Shown piece by piece: positions 1-7,919 of a DNA stretch of 64,000 nucleotides. The DNA comes from Synergistota bacterium. GTDB lineage: Bacteria > Synergistota > GBS-1. The stretch is from NCBI GenBank assembly GCA_025060595.1, contig JANXBX010000001.1, positions 124,001 to 188,000 of the forward strand. Reading direction: 5' to 3'. Within the stretch, counting starts at the first letter, position 1. Every line of letters starts with the position of its first letter. The notes under the pieces were generated by a model. That model was not told the origin of the DNA. It made no database searches and worked only from the letters and a program-made list of their open reading frames with translations. The position numbers and the translations under genes are program-made.

Positions 1-2
1 AC

Positions 3-1253
3 GTATTAACCCCTCTTGTCGTTAGAAATAAGATCATAGGAATGTCATTAGTATCTACATCAGTATGTCCCGAAGGTTTTAACCAGCAGGTTTTAAACCT
101 ACTTGACACCATAGCACATCAGTGTGCCGTAGGAATAGAGAATATTCGACTTCATAAAGAGATTGACGACATTAGAAAGTTTCTCCAAGAGCTATTTGAT
201 CAACTTCCCCATGGAATTTTAGTGCTCGAAATAAACGGGAAGATTAAAAGCGCAAATAGAAAGCTACTTGAACTAATCGAGCTAAAAGACAAAGAACCTC
301 GTGATGTATTAGGAAAGCGAGTGGAAGAAGTCCTGCCAGACATATTATCTTTAAAGATAAGAGAAGTGCTTACGGAAACCGTGATCAAGGTTAGGGTATC
401 AGAAGAGGAAGTTAGCTATATAGAAAACGACAGAGAGATCACGCTGGGTATAAGCTCCACATTATTTAGACAAAATGAAGATCAAGGAATCATTCTTATA
501 GTAAGAGACCTTTCAGAAAGCAAAGAGCTAGAAAAATTAAGGAGATTAGATAAGCTTAAAAGTGAATTTATCTCTTCGGTTAGTCATGAACTTAAAACGC
601 CCCTTACAGCTATCAAAGGTTTTATCGAATTACTACTTGACAACCCTGAAAGCATTCCCTCAGAAACAGCTAAGGCATATCTATCTTTTATGAATGAGGA
701 GGTTAACAACCTAACACGATTGATAAATGACCTTCTCGACTTTTCGAGACTTGAAACTAGCAAGTTATATCTTGAACTTGAAGAATTTGATATAAACGAA
801 CTAATAGAAAGAGCAGTCTCCATGTTTGAAAGAGATCTAAAGGAAAAGGAGCTGTTTATTTATAAGGAGCTAAACGGGGATCTCCCCTTAGTAAAAGGAG
901 ACAAAGGGAAGCTTCTTCAAGTACTCATAAATTTGATAGACAACGCTATAAAATATATAGGAAATGGGAAAAGAATATGGATAAGAGCAAACGCTGATGA
1001 TGGAAAAGGCATAACTATATGTGTGGAAGATGAAGGAATAGGCATTCCTCCGGAAAGTCTGCCCTATATCTTCGATAAATTCTATAGAGTAGAAAGCGAC
1101 TATACTCACAAAATAAGAGGACTTGGATTAGGCCTTTCTATAGCCAAACAAATTATAGAGGCCCATAAAGGTAAGATATGGGCTGAAAGCAAACCTGATA
1201 AGGGATCCAAGTTTTTCTTCTATCTACCAATTATAGAGAAGGAGGAAAGCTAA
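3..1253 (+). CDS. Sensor histidine kinase, 5'-truncated (GAF-PAS-HisKA-HATPase)
   Basis: The gene enters from before the window: the frame stays open upstream of the first ATG (position 42) and the extra residues complete a GAF-domain strand, so that ATG is internal. After the GAF fragment comes a PAS-like segment, then a HisKA dimerisation domain with the H-box SSVSHELKTPL (His about residue 195 of the visible fragment). The ATPase domain follows with the N-box (LINLIDNAIKY), G1 (DEGIGIPP) and G2 (GLGLGLSIAKQ). It autophosphorylates on His and passes phosphate to a receiver, most likely the double-receiver protein starting 6 bp downstream. No membrane segment is visible in this part; the signal is unknown. 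Confidence 0.9.
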   Translation, partial: VLTPLVVRNKIIGMSLVSTSVCPEGFNQQVLNLLDTIAHQCAVGIENIRLHKEIDDIRKFLQELFDQLPHGILVLEINGKIKSANRKLLELIELKDKEPRDVLGKRVEEVLPDILSLKIREVLTETVIKVRVSEEEVSYIENDREITLGISSTLFRQNEDQGIILIVRDLSESKELEKLRRLDKLKSEFISSVSHELKTPLTAIKGFIELLLDNPESIPSETAKAYLSFMNEEVNNLTRLINDLLDFSRLETSKLYLELEEFDINELIERAVSMFERDLKEKELFIYKELNGDLPLVKGDKGKLLQVLINLIDNAIKYIGNGKRIWIRANADDGKGITICVEDEGIGIPPESLPYIFDKFYRVESDYTHKIRGLGLGLSIAKQIIEAHKGKIWAESKPDKGSKFFFYLPIIEKEES

Positions 1254-1259
1254 TTTGCT

Positions 1260-2087
1260 ATGGGGACAGCAAAAGAAAAAATAATAGTTGCTGAAGATGA
1301 TAGCAAAATTCAGATGGTTATTAAGGGAGCTCTTGAGAAGGAAGGATATGAAATACTTCTTGCCAAGGACGGACTTGAAGCCATAAAGCTACTTCAGGAG
1401 AATCCAGATGTTGTAAGCATTGTAACTGATATAGCCATGCCACGAATGACAGGCTTAGAATTGGTAGAGGAAATAAGGAAAAACGGTCCTAACCCGGATA
1501 TCCCGATACTTATGCTCAGCGCACATCATACTAAGGAAAACATACTAAAGGCAACAGAATTAGGAATAAATGACTTTTTAATAAAACCCTTCTCTATTAA
1601 AGATCTTGTAATAAGACTAAATAGAATGTTAGGGAAGGAAACCCCTACGCTTCCTCCCAAAAGGGAGGAAACCGCACCTCCCCCAGAGAAAACCTCCAAT
1701 AATAATTTCAAGAAGAAGATTCTTGTAGTTGATGACTCTACAATAATTCTAAAAATTATAGAAAGCACTTTAACAAATGCTGGTTTCCACGTAATAACGA
1801 GTGATAATGGGAAGCAAGCTCTTCTTAAAGCAAAAACGGAAAAACCTGATCTTATTCTTACAGACATAATGATGCCTGAAATGGATGGTCTAACACTATG
1901 CGAAGAAATAAGAAAAGACCCTTACACCCAAAGAATACCTATAATTATAGTATCTGCTAAAGGACAAAAGAAAGACGTACTCGAAGCCTTAAAAAGAGGA
2001 GCTAACGGATACATAGTAAAACCTTTCAGTTCGAAAGACCTCATTCTTCGCGTAAAAAACATCCTTGGATTGAGCCAGACTACTTAA
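1260..2087 (+). CDS. Response regulator with two receiver domains
   Basis: 275 aa made of two CheY-like receivers (about 7-125 and 152-273) joined by a Pro/Glu-rich linker (128-148). Both keep the acidic pocket and phospho-acceptor: D57 in VTDIAMP with K109, and D202 in LTDIMMP with K254. There is no output domain, so it probably acts as a phosphorelay shuttle or through protein contacts. The ATG lies 6 bp after the kinase stop, with AGGAGG inside the kinase 3' end, so the two form an operon. Its last 8 bp overlap the convergent CBS-ACT gene. Confidence 0.9.
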   Translation: MGTAKEKIIVAEDDSKIQMVIKGALEKEGYEILLAKDGLEAIKLLQENPDVVSIVTDIAMPRMTGLELVEEIRKNGPNPDIPILMLSAHHTKENILKATELGINDFLIKPFSIKDLVIRLNRMLGKETPTLPPKREETAPPPEKTSNNNFKKKILVVDDSTIILKIIESTLTNAGFHVITSDNGKQALLKAKTEKPDLILTDIMMPEMDGLTLCEEIRKDPYTQRIPIIIVSAKGQKKDVLEALKRGANGYIVKPFSSKDLILRVKNILGLSQTT

Positions 2088-2715
2088 AGTCGCAGATAGA
2101 TATTTCAACACCCTTAAGAGCATCTAAAAATCTGGTTTCATCAATTTCATCAACTCTTACCATGACTCTTGCTTTTCCCTCATGAGGTGATGGATAAGTT
2201 GCAAGCGCTATTATGTTCCCCCCATATCTTGCTATAAGCTGAGTTAGCTGGGCTAATGTGCCTTTCTTATCAGGAACTTCGAAAACGAATCTACGCCCAT
2301 CCCTTCCCGCACCAAGAAGCTTAAGAAGCACCTTGAAGATATCTGTTTCTGTAACTATCCCTACGAGCTCACCGTTGCGCATAACAGGTAGAGCTCCTAC
2401 TTTCTTATCTACCATTATCTTAGCAGCTTCCTCAATAGGAACATCCTCAGATACAGTTATAACGTTACGAGACATTATATCCCTAACTGCAAGCTTACTT
2501 AAAAGATAATTCAACTCCCAAATATCAAGACTCGTAGCCTTAGAGGGAGACGCATAAAGAAGATCCTTCTCTGTGACTATACCTATAAGCTTACCCCCAT
2601 CGACCACAGGAAGCCTCCTTATCCCCTTATCTCTCATCAACTTAAGCGCATCCTGAAAGGATACATCCGGGCTTACAATTATAGGATTAGGAGTCATAAC
2701 ATCCTTAACAAGCAA
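2080..2715 (-). CDS. CBS-pair plus ACT domain protein (AcuB-like)
   Basis: 211 aa. Two CBS motifs span about 1-60 (MTPNPIIV...GIVTEKDL) and 76-135 (MSRNVITV...GIVTETDI) and form a nucleotide-binding Bateman module. A C-terminal ACT domain follows (about 143-211, FEVPDKKGTLAQL). This order is that of AcuB-type proteins, which sense adenine nucleotides or amino acids; the target is unknown. The start is TTG, set by GGAGGTG seven bases upstream. It lies 6 bp after the MuiA-like gene and is probably co-transcribed with it and phoU. Its 3' end overlaps the convergent response regulator by 8 bp. Confidence 0.85.
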   Translation of the reverse strand: MLVKDVMTPNPIIVSPDVSFQDALKLMRDKGIRRLPVVDGGKLIGIVTEKDLLYASPSKATSLDIWELNYLLSKLAVRDIMSRNVITVSEDVPIEEAAKIMVDKKVGALPVMRNGELVGIVTETDIFKVLLKLLGAGRDGRRFVFEVPDKKGTLAQLTQLIARYGGNIIALATYPSPHEGKARVMVRVDEIDETRFLDALKGVEISICDFK

Positions 2716-2721
2716 CTTTAT

Positions 2722-4248
2722 TCACCTCCACGATAACTCTATGTCCTCCTCCTGGGGATAAATTATCCTGTAAGAAAAGATAATCTTCCTTTCTTCTCCA
2801 GCATCAAGCTTGAGCCTCCATTTAAGGTGTCCGGTTTCAGTCTTCTCTTTCTCTTTAGGTTCTACTTTCAAAAGTTCAACCTTTATCCTAGAATCCATAG
2901 AAATGGGGAAAACCTCCTCTAAAAGAAGATCGATTCCCTCTTTAGTTAGGTTTTTGATCTTTAGCTCATAGGCATACTCCCTAACACTCGATTTGTCAAT
3001 TATCCCCTTTGCAGTTTCTCCAAGCTTTGTTGTCTTTCTTTCAACTTCCACTCTCTCATCACTACCAAAACAAATTTCATATACTCCATCACGACTCATA
3101 CCTTCTATTTCACTTCCACCTATAAAAGTCTCCCCCACGAAAAGTTCCGTTTGTCCAGGTAAAAAATCAAATGGAGAAGAAAGCTTAAGAGAAATCATTC
3201 TATATACAGAGGTATCTAAATAAGATCTACAAAGGTAAAAGCTCTCACGAATGGGTATACTACCTCTCCAAATCAAAACTCTCTTTCTTTCCCCCGTGGA
3301 TGGAACAGAGATAACCTGATTTATGCTAACTTTTACACCCAGCTCCTCTTCTTTAAAGGCAACTTTTTCCTCCTGCGGTAAAGCTGCCGTAGGAGCCATC
3401 ATTTTCATCATTGCGGGCTTTTTCACAGATTCTTTTTTAACTATATCAACAATAAGATTTTGCTCTTTCGGTGGAACCAGAGAAAGCCCCTCTCTAATCG
3501 AAGATAAGGTTACTTCAGATTCTGTCCAATCTTTCCCAGTTCTCTGCCAAATATTAGCATAAACCTCAATATCAACTTTTTTATCAGCAGGCTTTAAAGC
3601 AAACCTATAGGATGGAGCCCATCCAGCTTGAGAAGAATAATAGGAATAAGTTAATTTACCCCCTCTATCATTACCGCTTAATTTCAAAAAAGCGACAATT
3701 CTTCTTCTTGAATCAGGGGTATCTATATCCTTCAGTTTCTCCTTAAGAAGATTTATCTTAAGATCGATCTCTTTAACCTTTTTATCTATTCCCTCTACTT
3801 CATTTAAATACCGCGTAGTTCTGTCTTCAATCAAGCTCATCCAAGCGTGAGCGTCACTTGGACTATCCATCTGTACTTTGCTCAACATAATCTTAAGAAG
3901 TTCAAAAGATAACTCAGCACCTTTTCTTTTACTTAAGGCTTTCCCCTTCTCTTCCTCGAGCTCTCTTATCTTATCCTTTATCTCTTTTATAGCAGGAACC
4001 TCATCATCAGAAAGATATATATTTGTGAAGGAAAGAGAATCCACTGAAAAACCCTCTGGAATCACCTTAAAGCTTTCGAGAGAAACGTTATAAGGGATTT
4101 CAATTTTAAGCTCTGAGACCTTAGGTGGCACATTCATCTCTTCCTTTATAATCGCTCCTTGAGGGTAGATCTCTATCTTCATAGAAGCAAGAGAGATATT
4201 GGTAAAAACCCACAAAGACAGGACTAGAACTAGAAGCGCCCTAATCAC
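2722..4248 (-). CDS. Secreted MuiA-family protein (DUF4140/DUF4139)
   Basis: 508 aa with an N-terminal signal peptide (hydrophobic 2-20, cleavage near NISLAS). A DUF4140-like beta domain (22-75) is followed by a charged coiled coil (about 80-165) and a DUF4139 domain (about 200-508, with GWAPSYRFAL and a closing beta-rich part ending IIFSYRIIYP). This is the architecture of mucoidy-inhibitor MuiA-like proteins, whose biochemical role is unknown. The GTG start overlaps the phoU stop by 4 bp (GTGA), so translation is probably coupled. It probably acts in the cell envelope. Confidence 0.8.
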   Translation of the reverse strand: MIRALLVLVLSLWVFTNISLASMKIEIYPQGAIIKEEMNVPPKVSELKIEIPYNVSLESFKVIPEGFSVDSLSFTNIYLSDDEVPAIKEIKDKIRELEEEKGKALSKRKGAELSFELLKIMLSKVQMDSPSDAHAWMSLIEDRTTRYLNEVEGIDKKVKEIDLKINLLKEKLKDIDTPDSRRRIVAFLKLSGNDRGGKLTYSYYSSQAGWAPSYRFALKPADKKVDIEVYANIWQRTGKDWTESEVTLSSIREGLSLVPPKEQNLIVDIVKKESVKKPAMMKMMAPTAALPQEEKVAFKEEELGVKVSINQVISVPSTGERKRVLIWRGSIPIRESFYLCRSYLDTSVYRMISLKLSSPFDFLPGQTELFVGETFIGGSEIEGMSRDGVYEICFGSDERVEVERKTTKLGETAKGIIDKSSVREYAYELKIKNLTKEGIDLLLEEVFPISMDSRIKVELLKVEPKEKEKTETGHLKWRLKLDAGEERKIIFSYRIIYPQEEDIELSWR

Positions 4249-4919
4249 CTTATATCACTGCTCCTCACAAGCTCACCAGTTATCATATATATGACCTTCT
4301 CTGCAAGATTAGTAGTATGATCACCTACCCTCTCAAGATGCCTTGCCACAAACATTAACTGAACACCTTGCTTCAGAGTCCTGCCAGGATTTTCAAGCAT
4401 CAAGAAAAACAACTCACTTACTATCTGCCTTTCCAAATCGTCAAGAAAGTTATCCATCTTGCAAACCTCATAAGCCTTTCCCATGTCTCTCTTTAAGAAA
4501 GCATCTATAGCCATATCAAGCATCTTTTGTGCATGCTCTGCCATTCTTGGAAGATCAATAAGAGGCTTTATAAAAGGCTCCTTACCTATAGCTAAGACTA
4601 TGCGTGCTATGTTAACCGCTAAATCTCCAACCCTTTCTAAATCCACTATCATCTTCATAATTGTCGTTATAGTCCTAAGATCCCTTGCTAAAGGATGCCT
4701 TCTTGCAATAACCTCAACACAAGTCTTATCCAACTCTATCGTAAGATCGTCCAAAAGATCATCCCTATTTATCACTTCTTTTGCTAAATCCAAATCCTGA
4801 TGAACAAGTGCCCTCATAGCTTGATCTAAAGCCTCCTTAGACAGAGAGGCGAGCCTAAGCATCTTCTCTTCTAGGTCTCTTAAATCTTCCTCTAAGCTTG
4901 CTCTTATATTAAAAGCCAA
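4245..4919 (-). CDS. phoU: PhoU phosphate-signalling protein
   Basis: About 224 aa, two tandem PhoU helical domains (roughly 10-105 and 115-215) with the acidic metal-binding motifs D-x3-D/E (VDLERVGDLAVNIA and RHLERVGDHTTNLA). PhoU couples the Pst phosphate transporter to the PhoR/PhoB system; neither is in this window. I choose the TTG at 4919 because GGGAGGTG sits six bases before it. The in-frame GTG at 4928 would lie inside that SD. The downstream MuiA-like gene overlaps by 4 bp. Confidence 0.9.
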   Translation of the reverse strand: MAFNIRASLEEDLRDLEEKMLRLASLSKEALDQAMRALVHQDLDLAKEVINRDDLLDDLTIELDKTCVEVIARRHPLARDLRTITTIMKMIVDLERVGDLAVNIARIVLAIGKEPFIKPLIDLPRMAEHAQKMLDMAIDAFLKRDMGKAYEVCKMDNFLDDLERQIVSELFFLMLENPGRTLKQGVQLMFVARHLERVGDHTTNLAEKVIYMITGELVRSSDIR

Positions 4920-4974
4920 CTTTTTCACCTCCCAATACCATTTTATACTACCCCTTTTTCTTTGAAAAGAGCTA

Positions 4975-4983
4975 TGGTATAAT
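4975..4983 (+). promoter_or_regulatory. Extended -10 promoter for tRNA-Leu
   Basis: TGgTATAAT, a perfect -10 hexamer with the TGn extension, ends 15 bases before the mature tRNA 5' end. No good -35 is present at 17-18 bp, as expected for extended -10 promoters. The same TGnTATAAT form recurs before several genes in this window. Confidence 0.65.
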
Positions 4984-4998
4984 TTAAAAACGAAAGGT

Positions 4999-5088
4999 GC
5001 CGAGATGGCGGAATAGGAAGACGCGCCGGACTCAAAATCCGGTGGGGTTTAAAGCCCCATGCGGGTTCAACTCCCGCTCTCGGCACCA
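4999..5088 (+). tRNA. tRNA-Leu (anticodon CAA)
   Basis: Complete class II tRNA. The acceptor stem GCCGAGA/TCTCGGC pairs perfectly, and the anticodon stem is 5026-5030/5038-5042 with loop CTCAAAA, giving anticodon CAA at 5033-5035 (reads UUG). There is a long variable arm (TGGGG...CCCCA) and a T arm with GGTTCAA. The CCA end is encoded (5086-5088). UUG is both a leucine and a frequent start codon in this genome. Confidence 0.97.
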
Positions 5089-5096
5089 TTAATTTT

Positions 5097-6329
5097 TTAA
5101 GCACTAACTATCCTCTTTGCCTTCCCAGCCGTCCTCTCAATACTTCCGGGAGGAAGTATAACTAAATCTACACTTATACCAAGTTTATCTTTTAGAGCCT
5201 TAGAGACTCTTGCTGTAAGCTCATTTATATCACCTTTAAAGCCGTTAGCAAATTCACATCTTACCTCAAGCCTTTTAAGATGTTTTCTTTCACCAACCAC
5301 AAGCTGGTAGTTTAAACTAAGCTCACTAAAGCTTCCCAAAACAGACTCTACTTGCTTTGGAAACACATTAACACCACGAATTATAAGCATATCATCGCTT
5401 CTTCCCTTTATCCTATCTATCCTATAGCCATGAACACCACAAGGACAATCCCCATTTACAAGCCTAGTTACATCCCTGGTTCTATATCTTATCATCGGTG
5501 TTGCTTCCCTGTTCAAAGTGGTCAGAACAAGCTCCCCCTCTTTACCAAACGGTAGAGGCTTTAAAGTTTCGGGGTCTATTATCTCAACAATAAAGTATTC
5601 ATCATTTATATGAAGACCGTTCTTATAGGGGCACTCCATAGCCACACCAGGTCCCCATATCTCACTCAACCCATATATATCTAAAGCTTTCATTCCCAAG
5701 CCCTTTTCTATTTGAGACCTCATCTCCTCACTCCAAGGCTCGGCTCCTAATATTCCTAAGCGAAGTTTAAGCTCACTAGGAGATATCCCCTTTTCGATCA
5801 AAACTTCAGCAAGATAAAGAGCATAACTAGGAGTACAAGCCAAAACCGTAGTTCCAAGATCCCTCATTAGTTCTATTTGCCTTTCAGTGTTACCACCAGA
5901 TACAGGAATTACACAGCAACCAAGCTTCTCAGCTCCATAATGAAGCCCCAAACCACCGGTAAAAAGCCCATAACCATAAGCAACCTGAACTGTGTCATTC
6001 TCCGTCACCCCAGCAATTTTAAGACACCAAGCAACAAGATTAGCCCATTTTTCAATGTCCCCTTTAGTATAACTAACCACTGTAGGCTTCCCTGTAGTCC
6101 CTGAAGAGCAGTGAACTCTAACTACATCTTTCAAATCCGAAGCGGTAGCACCCCAAGGATATCCCTTTCTAAGATCATCCTTAATCATAAACGGCAAATA
6201 CTGAATATCCTCAAAGCTTCTCACATCTTCAGGCTTAATACCAATCTCATCCATCCTTTCCCTATACCAAGGATATCTCTCATAAGCTCTTCTCAAGCTC
6301 CCCCTTAAAGCTAGTAACCTCTTATCCAT
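5097..6329 (-). CDS. paaK: Phenylacetate-CoA ligase (AMP-forming)
   Basis: 410 aa adenylate-forming enzyme activating an arylacetate with ATP and CoA. The P-loop motif SSGTTGKPT is at 75-83, with YGLSEIWGPG and the hinge region RTRDV (R..D) further on, and a C-terminal AMP-binding lid domain (GRSDDMLIIRGVNVFP). It is about 15-20 aa shorter at the N-terminus than typical PaaK. ATG 6329 has GGGAGGTG six bases upstream; an in-frame GTG just before it is too close. In anaerobes PaaK works with indolepyruvate:ferredoxin oxidoreductase, either oxidatively or, in methanogens, in reverse to make aromatic amino acids from aryl acids. The upstream attenuator with a Tyr/Phe-rich leader peptide argues for the biosynthetic direction here. 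Confidence 0.9.
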   Translation of the reverse strand: MDKRLLALRGSLRRAYERYPWYRERMDEIGIKPEDVRSFEDIQYLPFMIKDDLRKGYPWGATASDLKDVVRVHCSSGTTGKPTVVSYTKGDIEKWANLVAWCLKIAGVTENDTVQVAYGYGLFTGGLGLHYGAEKLGCCVIPVSGGNTERQIELMRDLGTTVLACTPSYALYLAEVLIEKGISPSELKLRLGILGAEPWSEEMRSQIEKGLGMKALDIYGLSEIWGPGVAMECPYKNGLHINDEYFIVEIIDPETLKPLPFGKEGELVLTTLNREATPMIRYRTRDVTRLVNGDCPCGVHGYRIDRIKGRSDDMLIIRGVNVFPKQVESVLGSFSELSLNYQLVVGERKHLKRLEVRCEFANGFKGDINELTARVSKALKDKLGISVDLVILPPGSIERTAGKAKRIVSA

Positions 6330-6353
6330 CACTACACCTCCCTAAAAATAAGG

Positions 6354-6400
6354 ATAAAAATAAAGGCCGGAGGCTCCATTTTAAAATGGAGCCTCCGGCC
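6354..6400 (-). terminator. Attenuator terminator in front of paaK
   Basis: A perfect 36-bp palindrome (6365-6400, arms beginning GGCCGGAGGCTCC) is followed on the minus strand by TTTATTTTTAT. It lies between the leader peptide and paaK, so it must be read through for paaK to be expressed. Its 5' arm (6399-6389) can instead pair with 6451-6441, so terminator and antiterminator exclude each other. Confidence 0.85.
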
Positions 6401-6451
6401 TTACTCAGCCAAAACCCTGGCTTTACCCCACAGGGCTCAAACCGGAGACCC
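6389..6451 (-). promoter_or_regulatory. Antiterminator helix of the paaK attenuator
   Basis: On the minus strand GGGUCUCCGGU (6451-6441) can form an 11-bp helix, with three G-U pairs, with GCCGGAGGCUC (6399-6389). The first arm lies in the last sense codons of the leader ORF and is masked by a ribosome sitting at its stop codon. It is free when the ribosome stalls in the upstream Tyr/Phe run. The second arm is the terminator 5' arm. Pairing was done by eye; energies were not computed. Confidence 0.65.
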
Positions 6452-6502
6452 TAAACATCTAAAGTAGAAGACAAACAGATAAACAACATAATGTTGCCTC
6501 AT
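6437..6502 (-). CDS. paaK leader peptide, Tyr/Phe-rich (21 codons)
   Basis: ATG at 6502, TGA at 6439-6437. Residues 5-14 read YVVYLFVFYF, with three Tyr and three Phe in ten residues. The ORF begins about 6 nt after the predicted transcription start and has no clear SD, so initiation would be nearly leaderless; this is the weak point. Its end overlaps the first arm of an antiterminator helix, as in pheA/trp-type attenuation: charged tRNAs let the ribosome reach the stop and terminate paaK transcription, while shortage stalls it and allows read-through. The call is inferred from architecture; no homologue was recognised. Confidence 0.65.
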   Translation of the reverse strand: MRQHYVVYLFVFYFRCLGSPV

Positions 6503-6513
6503 CTTGATTCTAA

Positions 6514-6542
6514 AGTATATCATTCCAACAAAACCTAGTCAA
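6514..6542 (-). promoter_or_regulatory. Promoter of the paaK leader
   Basis: TTGACT (6542-6537), a 17-bp spacer and TATACT (6519-6514) on the minus strand give a near-consensus housekeeping promoter. The predicted start is about 6507, just downstream of the panC stop (6552). paaK is therefore transcribed separately, with a leader of about 178 nt. Confidence 0.75.
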
Positions 6543-6551
6543 TAAGTTCAT

Positions 6552-7430
6552 TTAAGATAACAATTCTCCATCCTTACCCAATACAGCATTATCAACTATT
6601 CGCGCCAAACCTACATAAGCGGCTAATGCGAGAAGGGTAGGTCCCTTAATTTCCCTGACCTCTTCCAAAGTTTCGGGATCTACAAATTCAACGTAATCAA
6701 CCCTTGTATAGGGGTGAGATTGTATAAGATTTATAAGGTTCTTTTTAATCTCCAGCGTATCCTTAATCCCAGAAGATATCAACTCCTTAGCCTTAATTAT
6801 AGCTCTATAAAGAGACAGAGCTGACTCCCTTTCCTCGGGAGAAAGATAAACATTCCGAGAGCTCATGGCCAAACCATCAGGCTCTCTAACAGTTGGATGC
6901 CCTACGATCTCGATATCAAGGTTAAGATCCTTAACCATTCTCTTAATCACTGCAAACTGCTGATAATCCTTAAGCCCAAAGATACTAACATGCGGCTTAA
7001 CTATGTTAAAGAGCTTTAAAACAACCGTAGTTATACCTCGGAAAAGCCAAGGTCTAGAAATGCCACACAGAGGCTTCGATAGTTTTTCAACCTCCACATA
7101 AGTTTGAAACCCTTGAGGATACATCTCACCAGAGGAAGGAACAAATAAAACATCGACACCCGCATCCTCTGCCATCTTCCTATCCCTCTCCAAATCACGA
7201 GGATACCTATGATAACCCTCTTTCATATCAAACTGAAGAGGATTAACAAATATGCTTACTACTACCCTATCACCCAATCTCCTACCCATTCTCATTAAAG
7301 AGAGATGTCCCTCATGGAAATATCCCATCGTGGGAATGAGAATGATTCGCTTCCCATCCCTCCGAAAACTTTCGGAAAGAGAAGACATCTCTTGGACCGA
7401 TTGAACCAGTCTTAAGCTACCCATCTTCAA
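6552..7430 (-). CDS. panC: Pantoate--beta-alanine ligase
   Basis: 292 aa, usual length for PanC, which joins pantoate and beta-alanine with ATP to give pantothenate for CoA synthesis. It shows the nucleotidyltransferase HIGH-like motif PTMGYFHEGH near residue 34, the pantoate/ATP segment FGLKDYQQ, and the KMSKS-like AMSSRNVYL. The start is TTG 7430 or, equally plausible, ATG 7424, with AGGGAAGTGG upstream of both. It stands alone between the HEPN gene and the paaK leader; panB and panD are not in the window. Supplying CoA next to a CoA ligase may be coincidence. Confidence 0.95.
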   Translation of the reverse strand: MKMGSLRLVQSVQEMSSLSESFRRDGKRIILIPTMGYFHEGHLSLMRMGRRLGDRVVVSIFVNPLQFDMKEGYHRYPRDLERDRKMAEDAGVDVLFVPSSGEMYPQGFQTYVEVEKLSKPLCGISRPWLFRGITTVVLKLFNIVKPHVSIFGLKDYQQFAVIKRMVKDLNLDIEIVGHPTVREPDGLAMSSRNVYLSPEERESALSLYRAIIKAKELISSGIKDTLEIKKNLINLIQSHPYTRVDYVEFVDPETLEEVREIKGPTLLALAAYVGLARIVDNAVLGKDGELLS

Positions 7431-7471
7431 CCACTTCCCTTTATAAAGTATCTTCTTTTAGCTTTTTCTTA

Positions 7472-7500
7472 ATTTTAAAATAAAGGAAGATGTCCTTCAA
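7472..7500 (-). promoter_or_regulatory. Possible panC promoter
   Basis: TTGAAG (7500-7495), 17 bp and TAAAAT (7477-7472) on the minus strand, about 42 bp before the panC start. Moderate match in AT-rich DNA, so tentative. Confidence 0.35.
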
Positions 7501-7502
7501 GA

Positions 7503-7919
7503 TCATTTTAGAAACTTTCTTGCCTTTTCTATTATTTTTAGGGCTATTTCTTCCGCATCTTTAGAATCACGAGCTGTAAAAGCCTCCTCTGGAGTAAGTT
7601 CTGGAAGCCCATTGGGATATCTCGTGGGGATGTAAAACCTATCAAGATATGTAGCTTCTTCTAAAAGATACCTAAACTCAGAATATAAATTCTCATTAAT
7701 TTCCTTAAGATGCTCAATTAGCTTTCTTACAGAATGTCCCCATGGATCAAGACCATGAAGGTAAAACAAGGATTTTAAGGCTTTTTCCGCAGATTGCTGG
7801 AAGAAAAAACAAGCATGAGCATGCTTCCCCTCTCTCCTAAGCAAAGAGGCCGCCTCAAGATCGCTTTCCGCTGTTTTAATCCACCTTAAAGCCTCCTTTT
7901 TAGCCTTTTCCTCGCTCAT
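7503..7919 (-). CDS. HEPN-domain protein, partner of MNT
   Basis: 138 aa all-helical HEPN protein. The helix FFFQQSAEKALKSLFYLHG (about 38-56) is characteristic of the family. The R-x4-H motif of HEPN RNases appears in SVRKLIEHL, and the C-terminal FYIPTRYPNGLPE is typical of the HEPN partners of minimal nucleotidyltransferases. In such pairs HEPN is usually the toxin (RNase) and the MNT the antitoxin that AMPylates it. The ATG overlaps the MNT gene by 20 bp, with GAGGGAAAG upstream. It sits at the end of a long operon, so it may equally be a housekeeping pair. Confidence 0.85.
   Translation of the reverse strand: MSEEKAKKEALRWIKTAESDLEAASLLRREGKHAHACFFFQQSAEKALKSLFYLHGLDPWGHSVRKLIEHLKEINENLYSEFRYLLEEATYLDRFYIPTRYPNGLPELTPEEAFTARDSKDAEEIALKIIEKARKFLK

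Noticed and set aside
6389-6451. A ligand-binding riboswitch upstream of paaK
   Set aside because: The P1-like pairing competing with a terminator first looked like an aptamer, but I could not match any known class, and the Tyr/Phe-rich ORF ending exactly at the antiterminator arm explains the structure better.
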